DNA of 7,313 nt from Nitratiruptor sp. (lineage in GTDB: Bacteria > Campylobacterota > Campylobacteria > Campylobacterales > Nitratiruptoraceae): contig WGBB01000071.1 of the NCBI GenBank assembly GCA_015494505.1, positions 1 through 7,313 on the forward strand, read 5' to 3'. Position 1 is the stretch's first letter, and the number at the start of each line of letters is the position of its first letter. The position numbers were made by a program, and so were the translations under genes. Shown piece by piece: positions 1-5,634 of the stretch. The notes beneath the pieces are model-generated. The model was not told where the DNA came from, made no database searches, and worked only from the letters and a program-made list of their open reading frames with translations.

Positions 1-39
1 ATTTTAGGATTTTGCAAAGTTTTACGATAAAGGATAGAT

Positions 40-480
40 ATGCTCTATGACCTGTTGCAAGATAAAGAACTTGCCGCTATACTCAAAAACCATGCCACAG
101 ATCTTCTTTTGTATCTTTTCGAAAAAAACCAGGAATTCTCCGTCCTGGTAGAGACCTCCAGCGTCACCTTCAATCCCATCTTGCCGGAAGATATCTCCTC
201 TAAACTTCCCGAATTCACCCTCTTCGTGCTAATGAACTACACCTACGAGAGCGCCTATATCCATGAAGGCAATCTCATCTTCGAAGCGGGATTTGGGCCG
301 GAGAATTTCGGCTCCGTAGTCACTGTGCCGATAGAAGCGATTTTGCAGATTATCGTGGATGAGACGCCTATTTTCGTCAATCTCACGGCATCGGTGCAAA
401 AGCAGCGCACCGAGCCAAAAGACTCGATGGAGGCATGGCTGTCAAACCCGGAAAACAGACGCTTTTTGAAAAAGGACTAG
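40..480 (+). CDS. Small acidic protein, candidate SspB-like ClpXP adaptor
   Basis: A 146-residue soluble protein with no signal peptide or membrane segment. Start ATG 40 has a good ribosome binding site, AAAGGA at 29-34. Residues 59-115 recall the core of the stringent starvation protein B (SspB) fold: a Leu-rich strand, then F81-x-A83-x-F85-G, a short loop, V96-P97 and a hydrophobic helix (I98-I105). This parallels the FNARFGG...VSVPLAAVLAIYARE stretch of E. coli SspB as I remember it. Residues 1-30 could be the N-terminal helix. Known SspB proteins bind ssrA-tagged peptides and hand them to ClpXP through a C-terminal ClpX-binding tail. Here the tail is short and ends in a basic-hydrophobic RRFLKKD, only faintly like that motif. 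The assignment is a distant match made by eye; the alternative is an unrelated hypothetical protein. That it is a real gene is well supported. Its stop overlaps that of convergent lysR, and whatever lies upstream is outside the window. Confidence 0.72.
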   Translation: MLYDLLQDKELAAILKNHATDLLLYLFEKNQEFSVLVETSSVTFNPILPEDISSKLPEFTLFVLMNYTYESAYIHEGNLIFEAGFGPENFGSVVTVPIEAILQIIVDETPIFVNLTASVQKQRTEPKDSMEAWLSNPENRRFLKKD

Positions 481-1376
481 GGTTTGAAACGCAGGAGCAT
501 ATCGACGATCTTCATCAGATACGGATCGTTTTTGCGCTCTTTGAGATAGGTGATGTAGAATTTTCGTTTAATCTTTTCACCTTTGATTTTGGCTTCAAAA
601 AGCCTGCCGCTTAAGAGCTCATCCTCGATTGCATAGCGTGAAATGATAGAAACGGTCGGATGCTCTTTGTTTACGGGACTGCGTAAGATTGCATTGACCA
701 CCGCGGTAGAGGAGCTCACTTCGCTGATAACATTGAACTTTTTACAGCTTACACCGAGCTTTTCGAAAGTCTCGGCCACCAACTTCCTCGTGTGGCTTCC
801 CTCTTCGCGGCATATCCAGTTAAATTTATAGAGATCTTCCGTACGCACATATTTAGGAAGCTTGGTATTGCTAAAGAGCACGAGTTCATCTTCCATCCAC
901 TCGCGATAGATGAGTCCATCTTTCATGATAGGCGACTCTATTAGCCCCAGGTCATATTTTTTCTCGAGCACATTGTTGACGATATTTTCACTCACATCTA
1001 TTTTTATGAGAATATCGTTTTCCACCACTTTCTTGATATCTGCCATGATTTGGGGCAGGATATAGTTCCCTATCGTAAAGGATGAGCCGATGATAAATGT
1101 AATCTCTTTATTGACTACTTTGAGGAGCTCTTGCTCTGCATTTTGGATACACTTGGCTATCTTTTGGGCAATTTTATAAACCTCTTCCCCCTCTTTTGTC
1201 AAGCGCACACCGTTTTTCTTGCGCTCTATCAGTTTCGCATCGAGCTGCTCTTCCAAAAACTTGATCTGTTGCGTTACGGCAGGCTGGGAGATTCCCAGTT
1301 TCGCACTCGCTTTGGAGAAGCTTTTTTCTTTGATAACCACCAAGAAAGTTTCTAATTTCGTAAAATCTTTAATCAT
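477..1376 (-). CDS. LysR-family transcriptional regulator
   Basis: A LysR-type DNA-binding regulator of 299 residues, the usual family length. Residues 5-65 form the winged helix-turn-helix (LETFLVVIKEKSFSKASAKL, then GISQPAVTQQIKFLEEQLDA), ending with the ERKKNGVRLTKEG wing. The rest is the two-lobed effector-binding domain. The start is uncertain. ATG 1376 gives the conventional N-terminus, with AAGGG 6 nt upstream; ATG 1391 (5 residues longer) also has AAGGGA at good spacing. The longest reading, from 1421, starts upstream of the predicted transcription start and is unlikely. The gene is visibly more AT-rich than its neighbours. It diverges from the helicase operon and converges on the SspB-like gene. 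LysR proteins usually control themselves and often a divergent gene, but no metabolic target is present here, so effector and regulon cannot be inferred. Confidence 0.93.
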   Translation of the reverse strand: MIKDFTKLETFLVVIKEKSFSKASAKLGISQPAVTQQIKFLEEQLDAKLIERKKNGVRLTKEGEEVYKIAQKIAKCIQNAEQELLKVVNKEITFIIGSSFTIGNYILPQIMADIKKVVENDILIKIDVSENIVNNVLEKKYDLGLIESPIMKDGLIYREWMEDELVLFSNTKLPKYVRTEDLYKFNWICREEGSHTRKLVAETFEKLGVSCKKFNVISEVSSSTAVVNAILRSPVNKEHPTVSIISRYAIEDELLSGRLFEAKIKGEKIKRKFYITYLKERKNDPYLMKIVDMLLRFKP

Positions 1377-1410
1377 GCCGAACCCTTGCATAGATGATTC
1401 CCTTATAAAA

Positions 1411-1440
1411 ATTATAACCAAATTTAATGAAAATTTTCAA
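1411..1440 (-). promoter_or_regulatory. Predicted lysR promoter
   Basis: On the minus strand, TTGAAA (1440-1435) and a perfect TATAAT (1416-1411) are separated by 18 nt, a near-consensus sigma-70 promoter. Transcription would begin near 1404. That leaves ATG 1391 with a very short leader and ATG 1376 with about 28 nt, and rules out the ATG at 1421. The prediction rests on the motifs alone. Confidence 0.6.
1428..1439. promoter_or_regulatory. 12-bp perfect palindrome over the lysR -35
   Basis: TGAAAATTTTCA is a perfect palindrome that covers most of the lysR -35 hexamer (1435-1440) and touches the T-N11-A dyad. A protein bound here would compete with RNA polymerase at lysR. Its spacing (T-N10-A) is not a classic LysR box. 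It may be an accessory half of a composite operator or a chance AT-rich palindrome. Confidence 0.3.
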
Positions 1441-1461
1441 ATATAATTTTTTGCAATATTT
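1439..1461. promoter_or_regulatory. Candidate LysR-type operator (T-N11-A dyad)
   Basis: An inverted repeat AAATAT (1439-1444), 11 nt, ATATTT (1456-1461). The inner bases give T1444-N11-A1456, the consensus core of LysR-type boxes. It abuts the -35 of the lysR promoter, the usual position for autoregulation, and its centre lies about 54 nt upstream of the predicted uvrD transcription start. The region is AT-rich, so chance dyads are more likely than usual. Confidence 0.4.
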
Positions 1462-1465
1462 TGCA
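1452..1465. promoter_or_regulatory. Inverted repeat TGCAA-N4-TTGCA upstream of uvrD
   Basis: Two 5-bp arms (1452-1456 and 1461-1465) flank TATT. The repeat overlaps the right arm of the T-N11-A dyad and lies about 45 nt upstream of the predicted uvrD start of transcription. It is too small to be a transcription terminator. A protein-binding site is possible, but there is no direct evidence for one. Confidence 0.25.
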
Positions 1466-1488
1466 TAATGGAAGCTCAAAAACTCTTT

Positions 1489-1497
1489 TGATATAAT
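1489..1497 (+). promoter_or_regulatory. Extended -10 promoter for the uvrD-truB-ispE-smpB operon
   Basis: TG-A-TATAAT at 1489-1497 is a perfect extended -10 element preceded by a T run. The bases 17 nt upstream (TGGAAG, 1469-1474) are a poor -35, which fits the -35-less promoters known from Campylobacter and Helicobacter. Transcription would begin near 1504, giving a leader of only about 20 nt before the ATG at 1525. Confidence 0.6.
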
Positions 1498-1524
1498 AAT
1501 TAGACTACTTAATAAAGATAAAGA

Positions 1525-3570
1525 ATGGACAAGATACTCGAAGAACTCAACGAATCGCAACGCGAAGCCGCAACCACAATAGACGGACCCATACTCGTAC
1601 TTGCAGGTGCCGGCAGCGGCAAGACCAAGACCATCACCACGCGCCTAGCATATCTTATCAGCATAGGCATCGACCCGGCCTCCATCCTCACTCTCACCTT
1701 TACCAATAAAGCGGCCAAGGAGATGCGCGAGCGCGCTCTAGCGATGATAGATAGCACCATCTATCCGCCGCTTCTGTGCACCTTCCACAAATTTGGACTA
1801 CTCTTTTTGAAATTTCACATAGACAAACTGGGACGCTCCAACAACTTCGTCATCATCGACACCGATGATAAAAAGCGCATCATCAAATCTCTCAAACCGG
1901 ACCTTCCCATCCCACTCATAGCCAGCGAAATATCCAAATATAAAAACTCACTCATCTCTCCCGATGAGGCCATCGCCGCAGCGCGACTGCCCAACTATAA
2001 AAAAATCGCGGCTCTGTATGAAAAGTATGAAGAGTATTTACAAAAAAACAACCTCGTGGATTTCGACGACCTTTTGGTACTTACCTACAAAATCCTCGAC
2101 CAAGACGAAGAGCTATGCCGCCAGATAAGCCAAAAGTACCAATTCATCATGATAGATGAGTACCAAGACACCAACGAACTGCAAAACATGCTGGTCAAAA
2201 AACTCTGCAGCACGCACAACAACATCTGCGTCGTGGGCGATGATGATCAGAGTATCTACGGCTGGCGCGGAGCGAATGTAAAAAATATTCTCGAGTTTCC
2301 CAATGAGTTTGAAAACGTCAAAGTGATAAAGCTGGAAAAGAACTACCGCTCCACAAAAAAAATCCTGGAAGCCGCCAACAACCTCATCGCCCACAACCGC
2401 AATCGCCTCGGCAAAACTCTCCAAGCCACCCTCGAAGAGGGCGAAGATATCGTGGTGCGCACCTTTAGCGACGAGCAAGAAGAGGCGATGGAAGTGGGCA
2501 AACAGATTCGCCGCCTCATTGACTCGGGCACGCCACCGTCAGAAATAGCCGTGCTCTTTCGCATCAACGCCCTCTCTCGCTCCATCGAGGAGGCTTTCAA
2601 TCGCCTCGGCATCCACTTCAAGCTGGTAGGTGCCATCCGCTTCTACGAGCGTGCCGAGATAAAAGACCTCATCAGCTATCTTCGTATCATCGCCAATCCC
2701 CTCGATGACTTTTCTCTCAAGCGTATCATCAATAAACCTAAACGCGGCATCGGCAAAGTGACCGTGGAAAAACTGGAAAACGAAGCGAAAAAGCGTGGTC
2801 TTTCCATCCTCCAGCTCCTCTATGCCCTCGAAGAGGAGGAGCTTGCAACCATCGTGGGCAAGAAAAACGCCAAAACACTTCGCACTTTTGCCGATACGTT
2901 GAATGAGCTACGAGCAGCTCTCGATGATGGACTCTACAACTTCATCGACGAATTTGAGAGGCTCATCAAGTTCAAAGAGTACTACGCCTCTATGCCCGAT
3001 GGCCTCGAACGTGTAGCGAACATCGATGAATTCTACGGACTCTTTCGCGACTATATCAAGCAAAACCCCGAAAGCGGCCTCGAAGATTTCCTGGCAGACC
3101 TCTCACTGCAGTCTGACCAGGACCAAGTGGGCGGCGAAGCGGTGAATATCATGAGCGTGCATGCCAGCAAAGGACTGGAGTTTGAACACCTCTTTGTCAT
3201 CGGTATGGAGGAGGGATTTTTCCCGCTTACGGGTGACGGATGCGATATGGAAGAGGAGCGCCGCCTAGGCTACGTGGCCTTTACGCGCGCCAAAAAGACG
3301 CTGCATCTTAGCTATGTCCAGTCACGCTTTTACAAAGGACGCAGGGCACATCTAGAAAAGAGCCGCTTTTTGGGCGAAGCGGGCTTGTGCCAGGGAAGCG
3401 TCAAAATCGAAAAGAGAGCCGGCTTTAAAAAAGGTGACCTCGTCAAGCACAAGATTTTCGGCATCGGACGCATCACGGGAGTGAGCAAAGCGGGACGCGA
3501 GTTCAAACTCACCATTAACTTCGGGGGCCAGACGCGCGACATCCTCTCAAGTTTCGTGGAGAAGGTATGA
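1525..3570 (+). CDS. uvrD: UvrD/PcrA-type superfamily 1 DNA helicase
   Basis: An ATP-dependent 3'-5' DNA helicase of 681 residues (E. coli UvrD is 720, Rep 673). All core motifs are present in order: Q motif LNESQREAA (Q12), Walker A GAGSGKT (28-34), motif Ia TFTNKAAKEM, Walker B DEYQD (211-215), motif III GDDDQSIYGWRGA (238-250), motif IV KNYRST, motif V with SVHASKGLEF, and motif VI GYVAFTRA (582-589). Residues 634-681 (FKKGDLVKHKIFGIGRI...) form the Tudor-like C-terminal domain which in PcrA and UvrD contacts RNA polymerase. Expected roles are nucleotide excision and mismatch repair, removal of proteins from DNA and transcription-coupled repair. Rep, PcrA and UvrD cannot be told apart by eye; the Tudor-like tail favours PcrA/UvrD. 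The ribosome binding site is weak (AAAGATAAAGA). It heads the operon, and its TGA overlaps the truB ATG (ATGA). Confidence 0.96.
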   Translation: MDKILEELNESQREAATTIDGPILVLAGAGSGKTKTITTRLAYLISIGIDPASILTLTFTNKAAKEMRERALAMIDSTIYPPLLCTFHKFGLLFLKFHIDKLGRSNNFVIIDTDDKKRIIKSLKPDLPIPLIASEISKYKNSLISPDEAIAAARLPNYKKIAALYEKYEEYLQKNNLVDFDDLLVLTYKILDQDEELCRQISQKYQFIMIDEYQDTNELQNMLVKKLCSTHNNICVVGDDDQSIYGWRGANVKNILEFPNEFENVKVIKLEKNYRSTKKILEAANNLIAHNRNRLGKTLQATLEEGEDIVVRTFSDEQEEAMEVGKQIRRLIDSGTPPSEIAVLFRINALSRSIEEAFNRLGIHFKLVGAIRFYERAEIKDLISYLRIIANPLDDFSLKRIINKPKRGIGKVTVEKLENEAKKRGLSILQLLYALEEEELATIVGKKNAKTLRTFADTLNELRAALDDGLYNFIDEFERLIKFKEYYASMPDGLERVANIDEFYGLFRDYIKQNPESGLEDFLADLSLQSDQDQVGGEAVNIMSVHASKGLEFEHLFVIGMEEGFFPLTGDGCDMEEERRLGYVAFTRAKKTLHLSYVQSRFYKGRRAHLEKSRFLGEAGLCQGSVKIEKRAGFKKGDLVKHKIFGIGRITGVSKAGREFKLTINFGGQTRDILSSFVEKV

Positions 3571-4394
3571 ATCGGCTCTTCGTAGCCTACAAACCTATCT
3601 TCATCTCCTCGAACCACTTTTTGCAGCGCATCAAACGCCGCTACCGCGTCAAAAAGGCCGGCTTTTCGGGCACCCTCGATCCTTTTGCATGCGGGACGCT
3701 TATCATCGCCTTCGGCGCTTATACCAAGCTTTTCCCATATCTAGCCAAATATCCCAAGACCTACGTAGCCACCCTCTGGCTGGGAGCGAGAAGCCCTAGC
3801 CTCGATATAGAACGCATCGAGAGCATTACCGAAGTGCCCAAACTCCCTATCCAAAAGATTCGCCAGACACTTTCAAACCTCCAAGGCCAAATCACCTACA
3901 CCCCGCCGAAATTTAGCGCCAAAAAAATCGGCGGCAAGCGAGCATACACGATGGTGGATGAGGATATCACGCTACCACAAGTCACCTCCATCATCTACTC
4001 CATACGCCTGCTTCGCTACGCACACCCTTTCGTGACCTTCGAAGCGACGGCGAGCGAAGGCACCTACATACGCTCTTTGGGCGCTATTATTGCAGAGCGT
4101 CTGGGTACCCAAGGGGCGCTCAGTTACCTGGAGCGCACCCGCGAGGGGCGCTTCGTCTACGAAAACGAGCGTCCCCTCGATCCGCTCGATTATCTCATCT
4201 CCCGCCCCAACAGCACCTCTCTCGATGCAGAGGCTATCAAGCACGGCAAAAAGCTACGCCTCCAAGATCTTGCTATCCAAGAAGACGGCCTCTACCATCT
4301 GGTTTTCGATGCGTTCTTCACCATCATTGAAATCAAAGATGGCACTGTGCACTATAGGCTCAATAACATCCCAAGGATGTATCATGCATGCTAA
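3567..4394 (+). CDS. truB: tRNA pseudouridine(55) synthase TruB
   Basis: Converts U55 of the tRNA T-loop to pseudouridine in the cytoplasm. The protein has 275 residues, on the short side for the family. Visible motifs are YKP (8-10), the catalytic loop AGFSGTLDPFACGTL with nucleophile D38, KTYVATLWLG, TPPKFSAKKIGGKRAY and the ASEGTYIRSLG segment. A small PUA-like tail covers roughly 225-270. The loop is GFSGTLDP where many bacteria have GHTGTLDP; the same change occurs in Campylobacter and Helicobacter TruB as I recall them. The TD-rich stretch after the LG strand is degenerate (SPSLDIERIES). Start ATG 3567 overlaps the helicase stop by 4 nt and has GGAGAAGG at 3558-3565, so translation is probably coupled. 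The 3' end overlaps ispE by 11 nt. Confidence 0.95.
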   Translation: MNRLFVAYKPIFISSNHFLQRIKRRYRVKKAGFSGTLDPFACGTLIIAFGAYTKLFPYLAKYPKTYVATLWLGARSPSLDIERIESITEVPKLPIQKIRQTLSNLQGQITYTPPKFSAKKIGGKRAYTMVDEDITLPQVTSIIYSIRLLRYAHPFVTFEATASEGTYIRSLGAIIAERLGTQGALSYLERTREGRFVYENERPLDPLDYLISRPNSTSLDAEAIKHGKKLRLQDLAIQEDGLYHLVFDAFFTIIEIKDGTVHYRLNNIPRMYHAC

Positions 4395-5166
4395 AGCACC
4401 GGCCAAACTCAATATATTTCTCAAAATCACTGGCTTTCGCGGCTCCTATCACGAAATCGTCTCACGCTTCATCCGCTACGAAGTGCTCTACGACGAGATT
4501 GCCTTTGTGCCTGGCAGGTATGAACGCTTCGAGATAGAGGGCACGCCCGAAATCCCTCGAGAAAAAAACATCATCTACAAGGCTTTTTGCGCTCTGAATG
4601 CGGCCACGGGCAATCCCAAAATCATCGACTTCTTCTTCTCACATAAAGTCCATGTCACCAAGCGCATTCCCCAAGGTGCGGGGCTGGGCGGCGGCAGCAG
4701 CGATGCCGCTGCGTTTTTGAAGCTTGCTAATGAGCATATAGGATTAGGGCTTTCGCCTAAAGAGTTAGCAGCAATCGGCGCCCAAATAGGAGCGGACGTG
4801 CCCTTTTTCATCTACGGCTTTGAGGCTGCAAACGTGCGGGGTATAGGAGAGATTATCGAACCTTTCGCAGACGATATCCCGCCTATCGAGCCGAAACTCC
4901 TTCCCATCCACTGCGATACGGCTGCAGTCTATGCCAACTGGCGCAAAAAGTTCGCAGACACTCTCCACATCGGCCTGGCCGAACACCTCGCACAGATGAC
5001 ATCGCGCCGGATTTTAAGTACAATAGCACCATATGAAGCCAACGACCTCTACGCTAGCGCTGCCGATTTGTGCCCAGAGCTAAAAAAGTATCAAGAAAGC
5101 TGGTTTCTTAGCGGCAGCGGCAGCACCATTTTTAGGAGCCGAGATGAAAGTGATAGCCACCAATAA
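4384..5166 (+). CDS. ispE: 4-diphosphocytidyl-2-C-methyl-D-erythritol kinase IspE
   Basis: A GHMP-family kinase of the MEP pathway: it phosphorylates the 2-hydroxyl of CDP-methylerythritol with ATP on the way to IPP and DMAPP. The length of 260 residues is close to other epsilonproteobacterial forms (E. coli has 283). Visible are the N-terminal APAKLNIFLKI with catalytic K8, GSYHEI, the ATP loop P96-QGAGLGGGSSDAA (98-109), GADVPFF with the catalytic base D138, and a C-terminal SGSGST loop. Start ATG 4384 is fixed by the family N-terminus and by AAGGA at 4373-4377. The frame stays open upstream to 4090, but that part lies inside truB and is not translated. The gene overlaps truB by 11 nt and smpB by 23 nt, so its last residues (RSRDESDSHQ) are encoded over the smpB start. 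Confidence 0.95.
   Translation: MHAKAPAKLNIFLKITGFRGSYHEIVSRFIRYEVLYDEIAFVPGRYERFEIEGTPEIPREKNIIYKAFCALNAATGNPKIIDFFFSHKVHVTKRIPQGAGLGGGSSDAAAFLKLANEHIGLGLSPKELAAIGAQIGADVPFFIYGFEAANVRGIGEIIEPFADDIPPIEPKLLPIHCDTAAVYANWRKKFADTLHIGLAEHLAQMTSRRILSTIAPYEANDLYASAADLCPELKKYQESWFLSGSGSTIFRSRDESDSHQ
5011..5024 (+). promoter_or_regulatory. Possible internal -10 element upstream of smpB
   Basis: A short AT-rich island inside otherwise GC-rich ispE contains TTTTAAG followed by TACAAT (5019-5024), similar to the -10 pattern of epsilonproteobacterial housekeeping promoters. It lies about 120 nt upstream of the smpB start and has no recognisable -35. It could give smpB independent expression, or be chance codon use. 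Confidence 0.2.
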
Positions 5167-5593
5167 AAAGGCCTACCACGATTTCGAGATACTCGAAAAG
5201 TATGAAGCCGGGCTCGTATTAGAGGGCAGCGAAGTCAAGGCGATTCGCGCCGGTCGGGTAAACCTGCGTGATAGTTTCGTCAAATTTGTCAAGGGCGAGC
5301 CTTTTGTCTTTGGGATGCACATCTCGCATCTAGAGAGCGCAAACCCCCACTTCAAACCGGATGAAAAGCGCCCTAGAAAGCTCCTTTTGCACAAAAAAGA
5401 GATAAACAAGCTCCTTGGCAAAACTAGCGAAAAGGGCTATACGGTGGTGCCTTTGAGGCTCTATTTTAATCGCAAAAATATCGCCAAACTCGAAATCGCT
5501 CTTGCCAAAGGGAAAACACTCCACGACAAGCGCGAGAGCCTCAAGAAAAAAATTATGGAGCGTGAAGCACAAGCGGCTATGAAAAATTGGTAG
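5144..5593 (+). CDS. smpB: SsrA (tmRNA)-binding protein SmpB
   Basis: Binds tmRNA and brings it to the empty A site of stalled ribosomes, starting trans-translation; the released product carries an ssrA degradation tag. The length of 149 residues is normal. Family landmarks are NKKAYHDFEI (7-16), the EAGLVLEGSEVKAIR strand, NLRDSF (40-45), RKLLLHKKEI (78-87) and the C-terminal GKTLHDKRE (123-131), followed by the basic tail that becomes helical in the mRNA channel. Start ATG 5144 has AGGAG at 5134-5138, inside ispE, and overlaps that gene by 23 nt. The neighbouring smpB and ispE are a conserved pair in Campylobacter and Helicobacter. The tmRNA gene itself (ssrA) is not in this window. Confidence 0.97.
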   Translation: MKVIATNKKAYHDFEILEKYEAGLVLEGSEVKAIRAGRVNLRDSFVKFVKGEPFVFGMHISHLESANPHFKPDEKRPRKLLLHKKEINKLLGKTSEKGYTVVPLRLYFNRKNIAKLEIALAKGKTLHDKRESLKKKIMEREAQAAMKNW

Positions 5594-5634
5594 CTTGTGC
5601 CCGATAATAGCATAAACCCCCGAAAAGGATAGCG

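Noticed and set aside
465..480. CTTTTT-G-AAAAAG repeat near the convergent stops as a terminator
   Set aside because: The stem is pure A/T with a one-base loop and lies within coding sequence; it would not form a stable hairpin.
1377..1421. 15-residue N-terminal extension of the LysR regulator
   Set aside because: The upstream ATG overlaps the predicted -10 (TATAAT) and precedes the likely transcription start. The added residues do not belong to the LysR family N-terminus, although ATG 1391 remains possible.
4090..4383. 98-codon upstream extension of ispE
   Set aside because: It lies within truB in another frame. The IspE family N-terminus begins at ATG 4384, which has its own ribosome binding site.
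5597..5620. Promoter for the cyclase in the 41-nt gap after smpB
   Set aside because: GATAAT at 5603-5608 lacks a correctly placed TG and any -35. Co-transcription with smpB is the simpler reading.
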